Positions 46,304 to 56,204 of a DNA stretch of 64,000 nt are shown here, in pieces. This DNA is from Actinomycetes bacterium. GTDB lineage: Bacteria > Actinomycetota > Thermoleophilia > Gaiellales > Gaiellaceae. The stretch covers positions 1 to 64,000 of the forward strand of contig JAPOVR010000076.1 in assembly GCA_026708005.1 (NCBI GenBank), written 5' to 3'. The notes below the pieces were generated by a model. The model had not been told where the DNA came from and ran no database searches. It was given only the letters and a program-made list of their open reading frames with translations. The position numbers were made by a program, and so were the translations under genes. Numbering within the stretch: position 1 is the first letter of the stretch; each line of letters opens with the position of its first letter.

Positions 46304-47137
46304 ATGCCCACATACATCGCAGACGATCTCAGCGTGCTCCCGTTCACCCACGAGGTCAAGGCCGGCCCGTACGTCGCGCCCGCAGGCGAGAAGGTCGAAG
46401 ACTCGCTCACCAAGCTCGGCTTGTGGGACCGATCGTTCTCGGCAGCACAGCTGCTCGAGTGGATGGACGCTGCGGGGATCGAGAAGGCCCTGATCCCTGC
46501 GCAGGTCGCGGGGACCTGGGAGGTCGCCTACGAGACGGTGGCTGATCTCTGCGCCGAGGCGCCTCATCGCCTCTACGGCATGGCCGGCCTCGATCCGCTC
46601 GACATCATGAGTGGCGTGCGCAAGCTCGAGCGGGGCGTACGCGAGCTGGGCTTCGTCGGAGCACATAGCTATCCGCACTGGCTCCAGACACCAATCGACG
46701 ACAGGGCCTTCTACCCACTGTACGCGAAGTGCGTCGAGCTCGACGTGCCCTTGCAGGTCCAGGTCGGGCTCGCCTTCCAGCACACACGCACGACCGTCGG
46801 GTTCCCGGTGGCTATCGACACGGTCGCCGTCGATTTCCCCGAGCTCAAGCTCGTCTGCATCCACCTCGGGTACCCCTGGGAACGCGAGCTGGTCGCGGTC
46901 GCCTGGAAGAATGCGAACGTCTACATCGGCTGTGATACGCACCCGCCGAAGACGTGGGCGCCAGAGATCCTCGACTTCCTGCAAGGCGACGGACGGGAGA
47001 AGTGCATGTTCGGCACGAACTACCCCTGCCTCGACTTCACAGAAGCCCTGACCCAGATCGACGCACTCGGCCTCGATGGTGAGACGAAGGAGCTCTTGCT
47101 CTCGAAGAACCTGCGCCGGCTGTACAGGCTGACGTGA
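46304..47137 (+). CDS. Amidohydrolase family 2 (ACMSD-like TIM-barrel) protein
   Basis: 277-residue metal-dependent hydrolase or decarboxylase. It has MDAAGIEKALIPAQVAGTWE, AEAPHRLYGMAGLDP, VGAHSYPHW (metal His), LVCIHLGYPWERE (metal His) and a C-terminal CMFGTNYPCLDF, where family members have the catalytic Asp (here FGTNYP...D). The N-terminal metal HxH motif is not evident, so the metal site may be altered. AGGAGG is nine bases before the ATG at 46304. It lies downstream of a tandem operator and before the GAF regulator. Substrate unknown. Confidence 0.8.
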   Translation: MPTYIADDLSVLPFTHEVKAGPYVAPAGEKVEDSLTKLGLWDRSFSAAQLLEWMDAAGIEKALIPAQVAGTWEVAYETVADLCAEAPHRLYGMAGLDPLDIMSGVRKLERGVRELGFVGAHSYPHWLQTPIDDRAFYPLYAKCVELDVPLQVQVGLAFQHTRTTVGFPVAIDTVAVDFPELKLVCIHLGYPWERELVAVAWKNANVYIGCDTHPPKTWAPEILDFLQGDGREKCMFGTNYPCLDFTEALTQIDALGLDGETKELLLSKNLRRLYRLT

Positions 47138-47224
47138 GAGCGGGCCGACCGCGAGGTGGAATGCGAACAGCCGGCACGCCCCCGCGGCCGAGAGCATCGC
47201 TTCCCGTTCACCGATCCGGCCGTC

Positions 47225-47236
47225 TAAGCTGGAATC
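47225..47236 (+). promoter_or_regulatory. Leaderless-type promoter -10 (TAAGCT, N6) of the regulator gene
   Basis: TAAGCT at 47225-47230 and six bases lead exactly to ATC at 47237, which is in frame with the regulator. At the other genes with this pattern the next codon is ATG or GTG. Confidence 0.4.
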
Positions 47237-48955
47237 ATCGGGACCAGGCACGATGCACAGACCGACACGCGCGTTCTCGCGGAGATAATCTCGACGGTCG
47301 CCTCGACGCTCGAGCTCGACCGGGTGTTGGCCGCGATCGTCTGCCTCCTGTCGGAGGCGAGCGCGGTTCACGCGTGCTTCGTCTACCTCCTCGATGAACG
47401 CGGCGAGCAGCTCGTGCTGCGCGCTGCCTCCGATCCGTTTGGCCGGCTCGTCGAGGAGATCTCGCTCGCTCGGGGCGAGGGGCTCGCCTGGTGGGCGGTC
47501 GAGCGCCAAGAGCCGGCCTTCATCAAGGATAGGGCGCTTGAGGACCCGCGCTTCAAGTACGTGCCAGAGCTCGGCGAGGAGGACTTCCAGTCGCTGGTCT
47601 CCGTGCCGATCCTTAGCCGAAGTGGCGAGTCGATCGGCGCCATCTCGCTCCACACCGAGGCACCTCGGGAGTTCACTGCCACCGAGGTCGATTTCCTCGC
47701 CTCAAGCTCCTCGCTCGTTGCCGGCGCAATCGAGAACGCGCGGCTCTATGAGGAGACCCGGCTGCGCGTCCACCAGCTCGAGCGGCTGAACGCGCTCGGC
47801 GAAGCCGTGGCGCGAGCCACCACCCGTGCCGAGCTCCTTCCTGCGATCTCAGCGGGAATCCGAGAGCTGCTTCAAGCCGAAGCCTGTCATCTGTACACGC
47901 TCGCGGCGACCGGTGATCGACTGACGCTCGAGGTGTCGACGCCGAGCGACTCGGCGGCGCCAAGCGGGCTGCCGCTGGCGGATGTCGGCGCGGAGCTGGT
48001 CCGGGGAGGGGCTTGCAGCCCCGAATCGCTGCTCGTCCCGCTGCCGGTCCATGGTGAGCTCCGTGGCGTGATCTCGCTGCGCGCCATTGAGGGTCGAGGC
48101 TTTCGCAATGAGGACGGCGAGCTCGCCCGCACGGCTGCAAACCAGGCTGCGCTGGCGATCGAGCGCCTCGAGCTCGTCGACCGTCTGCGCGAGGAGAACC
48201 TGATCGGCGACTTTCTCGACGACCTTGCAGCCGGCGCCCGTACCGAGGACCTCACGACCCGCGCGAAGCGTCTCGGTGTGGACCTCGCGGCCCCCTACCT
48301 CGTCCTGAGCGCCCACCCGACGCCACGCACAATCACCGACGCGTGGGTCGATCAGCTCGAGACCGAAGTGCTCCGGCTGGCGCCGGGCGCTCTCGTCGAG
48401 CGTCGTGGCGACCAGCTGCGGGGGCTGTTGCGAGCGCGCGACCCCGAGCAGGCAACGGTCGCGCTGGAGGAACTCCAATCGGATCTCGACCTGCCCGCCG
48501 TCATCGGTCTCTCGGGCCCGTGCACGGGAGCCGAGGCGCTCGAGGCCGGGTTCGATGAGGCGCAACAGGCAGCGCTCGCCGCATCGCTGTTGACGGACGG
48601 ACCGCCCGTGCGCGCCTTTCCGCAGCTGGGCCCGTATCGATACCTGCTGCAGCTGGAGCCCGGGGCGGCAGACCGCGATCCGCTCGTCGGCGCCGTGCGA
48701 GCGATCGCCGACTACGACCGCGCCCGCTCGGCATCCCTGCTCAAGACGCTTGCCACCTACCTACGGCTTCGTGGCAGCGTACGAGCGACAGCCGAGGCGC
48801 TCTATGTCCATCCCAACACGCTGCGCCAGCGCCTTGGCCGCATCGGCGAGCTCACCGGCATCGACCTGGCCGGTGACGATCTCCTCGCGCTCGAGATCGC
48901 GGTCAGGCTGGTCAGCATGGAGGTGGCTCGGAGTGACTCGGCATCTCCCAGCTGA
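47237..48955 (+). CDS. GAF-domain transcriptional regulator with PucR-type helix-turn-helix
   Basis: About 572 residues if started at 47237, 543 from the first GTG (47324). The GAF domain spans roughly residues 20-180 (LDRVLAAIVCLL, CFVYLLDERGEQLVLRA, FQSLVSVPIL); a second GAF-like region follows at about 190-310. The C-terminal HTH_30 reads SLLKTLATYLRLRGSVRATAEALYVHPNTLRQRL in pieces typical of PucR/CdaR activators. The helix RVLAEIISTVASTLELDRVL typical of the family begins before the GTG, so the real start is upstream although no ATG/GTG exists there. Divergence and distance favour control of gmaS, 59 bases downstream (inference). Confidence 0.85.
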   Translation: MGTRHDAQTDTRVLAEIISTVASTLELDRVLAAIVCLLSEASAVHACFVYLLDERGEQLVLRAASDPFGRLVEEISLARGEGLAWWAVERQEPAFIKDRALEDPRFKYVPELGEEDFQSLVSVPILSRSGESIGAISLHTEAPREFTATEVDFLASSSSLVAGAIENARLYEETRLRVHQLERLNALGEAVARATTRAELLPAISAGIRELLQAEACHLYTLAATGDRLTLEVSTPSDSAAPSGLPLADVGAELVRGGACSPESLLVPLPVHGELRGVISLRAIEGRGFRNEDGELARTAANQAALAIERLELVDRLREENLIGDFLDDLAAGARTEDLTTRAKRLGVDLAAPYLVLSAHPTPRTITDAWVDQLETEVLRLAPGALVERRGDQLRGLLRARDPEQATVALEELQSDLDLPAVIGLSGPCTGAEALEAGFDEAQQAALAASLLTDGPPVRAFPQLGPYRYLLQLEPGAADRDPLVGAVRAIADYDRARSASLLKTLATYLRLRGSVRATAEALYVHPNTLRQRLGRIGELTGIDLAGDDLLALEIAVRLVSMEVARSDSASPS

Positions 48956-49014
48956 CGTGCCGGCCGCCTCGCGTTCGTTAGGGTCCTGCCGACCACGGCG
49001 ACGAGGAGGAACGA

Positions 49015-50370
49015 ATGGCGCATGGTGCCACGACGGTCGAGGACGTTCGCAGAATCAGCAACGAGCGCGGGATCGAGTTCTACTTCGCTCAGTTCGTCGA
49101 CCTCTACGCAAGACCAAGTGCGAAGCTGATCCCGGCCGCCAACCTCGACGACCTGCTCACCGAAGGCGCTGGCTTCGCGGGGTTCGCCGCTGGCGAGCTC
49201 GGCCAGACCCCGGACGATCCCGACATCGCTGCCATGCCAGACCCGGCAAGCTTCACACCGGTCCCGTGGCAGCAGAACCTCGGGCGGTTCGCGTGCGACG
49301 TCACGGTTGAGGGCGAGGCATGGCCCTACGACCCGCGGACGATCCTCAAGAGAGTGCTCGCGACAGCCAAGGAGAAGGGCCTCGACTTCAAGATGGGCCT
49401 CGAGCTTGAGTACTTCCTCCTTCAGCGTAACGAGGACGGCTCTCTCCGCGTTGCGGACGAATTCGATACGCTCGAGAAGCCCTGCTACGACCTCAGGGGG
49501 CTCACCCGCAACTACGAGCTGCTCACCACGGTATCCCGATATGTGAACGAGCTCGGCTGGGGCAACTACGCGAACGATCACGAGGATGCAAACGGCCAGT
49601 TCGAGCAGAACTTCACGTATGCCGACGCGCTGACCAGCTGCGACCGAGCGATCTTCTTCCGCTACATGATCCATACGCTCGCACATGAGCGAGGGCTGCT
49701 GGCGACCTTCATGCCGAAGCCCTTCAGCCACCTGACCGGCAACGGCTGCCACTTCCACATGTCGCTCTGGGACGGCGAGACGAACGCGTTCCTCGAAGAG
49801 AGCGACCCGCTTGGACTGTCCGAGATGGCCTACCACTTCATCGGCGGCCTCAAGAAGTATGCGCGCGCCTATAGCGCGCTCACGGCTCCGACCGTCAACT
49901 CATACAAGCGCCTCAAGGTCGGGACGACGGCAAGCGGCGCGACCTGGTCTCCGGTGTGGATCAGCTACGGCTACAACAACCGGACTCAGATGCTCCGAGT
50001 CCCTGCCCCAGGGCGAGTCGAGGAGCGCACGGTCGACGGCGCGTGTAACCCGTACCTCGCCGCGGCCGCGCTCCTGGCCGCAGGACTCGACGGAATCGAG
50101 AACGAGATAGACGCGGGCGAGCCGAACTCCGAGAACCTCTTCGATACGCCGTACGACGAGCTGGTCAGCAGGGGGATGAGGACGCTGCCAGGAACGCTGA
50201 TTGAAGCAACGCACGAGCTCGAGCGCTGCCAGGTGATGCGCGAGGCGCTCGGCCGAGGCCGAGACGAGGACATCGTCGACTGGTACGTCGGCATCAAGCG
50301 CAGGGAGTGGAACCGCTACCACGAGCAGGTCTCGCCCTGGGAGGTCAACGAGTATCTCAGCCTGATGTAG
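49015..50370 (+). CDS. gmaS: Type III glutamine synthetase-like ligase, probable gamma-glutamylmethylamide synthetase
   Basis: ATP-dependent ligation of an amine to glutamate. 451 residues of the glutamine synthetase superfamily: FKMGLELEYFLL (metal Glu), NDHEDANGQFEQNF, the ATP-site NGCHFHMSLWD and a C-terminal RVPAPGRVEERTVDGACNPYLAAAALLAAG. The C-terminal EWNRYHEQVSPWEVNEYL end is characteristic of the GlnT/GMAS group (TIGR03105), which uses methylamine in methylotrophs. GAGGAGGAAC precedes the ATG. With Mgs- and Mgd-like genes 3-13 kb downstream, a methylamine role is favoured over plain ammonia assimilation; this remains inference until assayed. Confidence 0.85.
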   Translation: MAHGATTVEDVRRISNERGIEFYFAQFVDLYARPSAKLIPAANLDDLLTEGAGFAGFAAGELGQTPDDPDIAAMPDPASFTPVPWQQNLGRFACDVTVEGEAWPYDPRTILKRVLATAKEKGLDFKMGLELEYFLLQRNEDGSLRVADEFDTLEKPCYDLRGLTRNYELLTTVSRYVNELGWGNYANDHEDANGQFEQNFTYADALTSCDRAIFFRYMIHTLAHERGLLATFMPKPFSHLTGNGCHFHMSLWDGETNAFLEESDPLGLSEMAYHFIGGLKKYARAYSALTAPTVNSYKRLKVGTTASGATWSPVWISYGYNNRTQMLRVPAPGRVEERTVDGACNPYLAAAALLAAGLDGIENEIDAGEPNSENLFDTPYDELVSRGMRTLPGTLIEATHELERCQVMREALGRGRDEDIVDWYVGIKRREWNRYHEQVSPWEVNEYLSLM

Positions 50371-50513
50371 CCCCGCCCATACCGCTGTCAGTGGGAGAGG
50401 CCTGCGGGCGTAGCAGATCCGCGCGCTGCTATCGCGCTCACGCCGGCTCGAGCAGGACCGTGGGGGAAGCGGGCCGTGGCGCAAACGGGCTGCGGCGGAA
50501 CAGCAACGCCCAT

Positions 50514-50590
50514 GCGCCGGCCGAGCGGCAGACAAGGCCCGTTGGGAGAACAAGCTGCTCCAGGCAACGCGCGCGCCGGCCGAGCGGCAG
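50514..50590. repeat. 18-bp direct repeat (GCGCCGGCCGAGCGGCAG)
   Basis: The same 18 bases occur at 50514-50531 and 50573-50590, in direct orientation, immediately before dispersed element copy G. The rest of 50371-50597 is non-coding. Confidence 0.6.
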
Positions 50591-50597
50591 GACAGGT

Positions 50598-50705
50598 GAG
50601 AATCGGCACCGTCTCGTGACGCTTCTGCGACACATCGTGCGGAAGCTGTTCGCGTTTCTCGGCTACCCTCCCCTGGTTGGGTGGGGGCGCGCTGCCCTTT
50701 GCGAC
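50598..50705 (+). repeat. Dispersed intergenic element, copy G
   Basis: GAGAATCGGCACCG, CGTGACGCTTCTGCGACAC, GGAAGCTGTTCGCG, stem AGCTG/CGGCT with the G-U pair, TACCCTCCCCTGG, GTGGGGGCGCGCTGCCCTTTGCG. It lies between the 3' ends of gmaS and the minus-strand icd and points into icd. Confidence 0.75.
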
Positions 50706-50728
50706 GGCCGACCGGCCCGGTTTTCCAG

Positions 50729-53260
<2,532 letters not shown>

Positions 53261-53276
53261 TCAAGGGAGGCTGCCG

Positions 53277-53318
53277 ATGCTGAGCATGGGCGCCCCGCCG
53301 TGTACGAGCTGGACATGA
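53277..53318 (+). CDS. Possible 13-codon leader peptide upstream of mgsA
   Basis: ATG-CTG-AGC to TGA (MLSMGAPPCTSWT) is preceded by a strong AAGGGAGG at the correct distance and ends nine bases before the mgsA ATG. The mgsA start itself has only a weak GAGGTAG. Translation of this short ORF could couple to or regulate mgsA. Whether it is translated is unknown. Confidence 0.3.
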   Translation: MLSMGAPPCTSWT

Positions 53319-53327
53319 GGTAGCGCC

Positions 53328-54257
53328 ATGTGCGGAATCGCAGGAATCCTCTACAAGGACGGCGCCGAGCCTGCGAGAGCAGACGGGCTCGGGCTCGGCC
53401 ACGACCTGATCACCATGCTCGACGGCTGCCAGCACCGTGGGCCAGACTCGACCGGCTTCGCCCTCTACCACGAGCCCTCGGCCGACGACCAGCTGCGCCT
53501 GCGCTTCTTCGTCGGCGAGGGCGAGCAGGCGGCGGAGACCGTGGCTCACATCAAGGCGAAGCTCGCCGAGCTCGATGCGGAGGTCACCGAGGAGGAGGCC
53601 ATCGGCAGCACGCACCGCCTGACCGTCAGCTTCCGCGGCGACATCCAGCAGTTCGCCTATGCGATGGAGCACGTGGCACCGGTGGTGTCGATCGGGCAGA
53701 GCCTCGACATCATCAAGGACATCGGCGGAGCGCACGACGTCGATGCCGCCTACGGGATCGCCGACTTCGACGGTACGCACGGCATCGGCCACGTTCGACT
53801 CGCCACCGAGTCAGACGTCACGCCCGACGCCTCGCACCCGTTCTGGGCGACTGGGTTCGCCGACATCGCCATCGTCCACAACGGGCAGATCACGAACTAC
53901 TGGAAGATGCGGCGCCGGCTCGAGAAGCGCGGGTTCGAGTTTAACACCGACAACGACTCGGAGCTGATCGCCGTCTACCTCGCAGACAAGCTCGCGCAGA
54001 AAAAGACGCTGAGCGAGGCGCTCGAGTCCTCGATCGGCGACCTCGATGGCACGTTCTCGTTCCTCGTCTCGACCAAGGACGAAATCGGGTACGCGAAGGA
54101 CCGCCTCGCCGCCAAGCCCATGGTCATGTACGAGGACGACGACCTCGTTGCGATCGCCTCCGAGGAGGTCTCGCTCAACAAGCTCTTCCCAGGCCGCTCG
54201 CTGGCGACCATGGAGCCGGCCCCGGGCACCTTCCGCACATGGCGACGCTCGACCTAG
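53328..54257 (+). CDS. mgsA: Class II glutamine amidotransferase, probable N-methylglutamate synthase subunit A
   Basis: 309-residue Ntn-type amidotransferase. Cys2 (MCGIAGIL) becomes the N-terminal nucleophile after Met removal; CQHRGPDSTGFAL, HVRLATES, HNGQITNYWKMRR and NTDNDSELIA match GltB/GlxB-type glutaminase domains. In the N-methylglutamate route MgsA would release methylamine from gamma-glutamylmethylamide for channelling to the synthase barrel. Overlaps the next gene by 19 bases. Homologous proteins occur beside glutamate synthase-like genes in rhizobial glx operons, so the precise substrate is inferred from the cluster. Confidence 0.85.
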   Translation: MCGIAGILYKDGAEPARADGLGLGHDLITMLDGCQHRGPDSTGFALYHEPSADDQLRLRFFVGEGEQAAETVAHIKAKLAELDAEVTEEEAIGSTHRLTVSFRGDIQQFAYAMEHVAPVVSIGQSLDIIKDIGGAHDVDAAYGIADFDGTHGIGHVRLATESDVTPDASHPFWATGFADIAIVHNGQITNYWKMRRRLEKRGFEFNTDNDSELIAVYLADKLAQKKTLSEALESSIGDLDGTFSFLVSTKDEIGYAKDRLAAKPMVMYEDDDLVAIASEEVSLNKLFPGRSLATMEPAPGTFRTWRRST

Positions 54258-56203
54258 CCGAGCTCTCGGTTCGCGAGGCGAACGAGCGGCTGCGCGAGTA
54301 CGGCGCGGCCGGCGAGGATGTCGAGGTCGTCAACCCCGACGCGCGCCACCACATCGGGGTTGGGCTCGTTCACCCGATCACCGTGCACATCAAGGGGTCG
54401 GCCGGCTACTTCTGCGCCGGCCTCACCGACGGGCCGCGCTTCGAAGTCGACGCGAACGTCGGCTGGGGCCTCGCCGACAACATGCTCGGCGGCTCCGTCG
54501 TTGTGCGAGGCAACGCCAGCGCGATCCCCGGCGTCGCGGTCCGAGGAGCCGAGGTCGTCGTGCAGGGCAACATCGGCTCGCGCGCCGCACAGGTGATGAA
54601 GGAAGGCACGCTCTGCGCCGGCGGCAACGCGAACTTCATGGCCGGCTACATGATGTACGGCGGCCGGCTGATCATCTGCGGCGACTCCGGCGAGCATCTC
54701 GGCCAGGACATGACCGGCGGCACGATCTACGTCGGCGGCCGGGTGCAGTCGCTCGGAACCGACGCCGAACCCGTCGATTTACCCCTGGAGGAGCTCGACG
54801 AGGTCATGAGCTTCCTGGAGCGCTACGAGGTCCCGTTCAACGGCGGGACATTCACGAAGGTGGTCAATGCCGGCAAGCACCTCCGCTATCCGAGGCTGGA
54901 GCGCCGCGTGCGGGTTGTCCCCTTCTTCGTCGCGTCCGAGCCCACCGACTACTGGAACGAGAAGGTGCAGGAAGACATCTCGGTCAAGGCGCAGATCGGC
55001 CGCTACCGGATCCGCGGGTACGGCGCCGGCCGGCCGCTCCCCCACCTCTCCGATGTCGTGTTCAAGCGAGACCTCCACACGATTCCCCCGGATCCTGAGG
55101 TTGTGTCGAAGATCAGCCTCGCCACCGAGCTCGGCGGCCGCTTCGGCGCCAAGCCGCTCGACCTCTCGATGCCGGTGATGATCGCGCCCATGAGCTTCGG
55201 CGCGCTCAGCAAGTCGACGAAGATCGCGCTTGCCAAGGCGTCCGCGCTCTCCGACATCGCCGACGGCACCGGCGAGGGCGGCCTAATCCCGGAGGTGCGG
55301 GAGGCCGCGAAGCGCATCGTCGTCCAGTGCCTCGGCGGACGTCTGGGCTGGAACATCCACGACATGCAGCGAGCCGACGGGATCGAGATCTACATCTCCC
55401 AGGGGGCCAAGCCAGGCCTCGGCGGACAGCTGATGGCCAAGAAGGTCACCAAGGAGATCGCCACCATCCGCGGTATCCCCGCCGGTATCGACCTGCGCTC
55501 GCCCTCGCGGCACCCCGACGTGCTCGGCGCCGACGATCTCGTGATCAAGGTCGAGGAGTTCCGTGAGGCAACAGGCTGGCGGAAGCCCGTCTCGGTCAAG
55601 CTCGGCGCAGGGCGCGTGCCCGACGACATCAAGATTGCCTACAAGGACGGCTTCGACTACGTCTGCCTCGACGGCGTCCAGGGATCGACCGGCGCGGCCA
55701 GCAGCGAGGTGCTCGAGTTCGTGGGCATTCCCACGCTGTCGGCGATCATCGAGGCCATCGATGCGCTCGAATCGATCGGGGCAGTCTGCATGCCGCTCGT
55801 GCTCATGGGGGGCATCAAGGACGGAATCGACACCGCCAAGGCGATCGCGCTGGGCGCGCACGGGGTCGCGCTCGGCACGAGCGCGATCATCGCCGGCGGG
55901 TGCATCGCGTGCCTCCAGTGCCACGTCGGATCGTGCGTCGTCGGCATCGCCACACAGGATCCGGAGCACGAGAAGCGCTACAATATCGACGTCGAGAGCT
56001 GGAACATCCACCGCTACCTCGAATCGGTCCGCTGGCAGCTCGCGTCGATCGTGCACGCACACGGCTACGAGCGCGTGCACGAGCTCTCGCGCGACGATCT
56101 CGTCGCGCTCACGCCAGAGGCGGCCGAGATCACCCGCCTCGAGTATGCGCCAGAGCTGCGCGACGAGCGCGGCCAGCCGCTGCAGCTGGCCGCGGCCTCG
56201 TGA
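54239..56203 (+). CDS. GXGXG domain fused to FMN glutamate-synthase domain, probable MgsB-MgsC fusion
   Basis: 654 residues. Residues 1-165 form the right-handed GXGXG helix (VVVRGNASAIPGVAVRGAEV, GGRLIICGDSGEHLGQDMTGG). Residues about 240-600 are the FMN TIM barrel of glutamate synthase (MPVMIAPMSFGALS, GTGEGGLIPE, QGAKPGLGGQL, GLDGVQGSTGAASSEV-like) with the [3Fe-4S] motif CLQCHVGSCVVG. Usually these are two proteins, MgsB/GlxC and MgsC/GlxD. Expected reaction: 2-oxoglutarate plus methylamine equivalents and reductant to N-methylglutamate. Lies between mgsA and the GltD-like reductase with one-base spacing. Confidence 0.87.
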   Translation: MATLDLAELSVREANERLREYGAAGEDVEVVNPDARHHIGVGLVHPITVHIKGSAGYFCAGLTDGPRFEVDANVGWGLADNMLGGSVVVRGNASAIPGVAVRGAEVVVQGNIGSRAAQVMKEGTLCAGGNANFMAGYMMYGGRLIICGDSGEHLGQDMTGGTIYVGGRVQSLGTDAEPVDLPLEELDEVMSFLERYEVPFNGGTFTKVVNAGKHLRYPRLERRVRVVPFFVASEPTDYWNEKVQEDISVKAQIGRYRIRGYGAGRPLPHLSDVVFKRDLHTIPPDPEVVSKISLATELGGRFGAKPLDLSMPVMIAPMSFGALSKSTKIALAKASALSDIADGTGEGGLIPEVREAAKRIVVQCLGGRLGWNIHDMQRADGIEIYISQGAKPGLGGQLMAKKVTKEIATIRGIPAGIDLRSPSRHPDVLGADDLVIKVEEFREATGWRKPVSVKLGAGRVPDDIKIAYKDGFDYVCLDGVQGSTGAASSEVLEFVGIPTLSAIIEAIDALESIGAVCMPLVLMGGIKDGIDTAKAIALGAHGVALGTSAIIAGGCIACLQCHVGSCVVGIATQDPEHEKRYNIDVESWNIHRYLESVRWQLASIVHAHGYERVHELSRDDLVALTPEAAEITRLEYAPELRDERGQPLQLAAAS

Positions 56204-56204
56204 G

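Noticed and set aside
53277-54257. mgsA starting upstream with the in-frame TGA at 53316 read as selenocysteine
   Set aside because: The amidotransferase needs Cys directly after the initiator Met, which is only met by the ATG at 53328; no SECIS-like hairpin was seen.
53328-56203. The amidotransferase and GXGXG-FMN genes as one frameshifted glutamate synthase large subunit
   Set aside because: The two frames overlap by 19 bases with a natural stop and ATG, and the domain order (amidotransferase, GXGXG, FMN) is not that of GltB but fits mgsA plus fused mgsB-mgsC.
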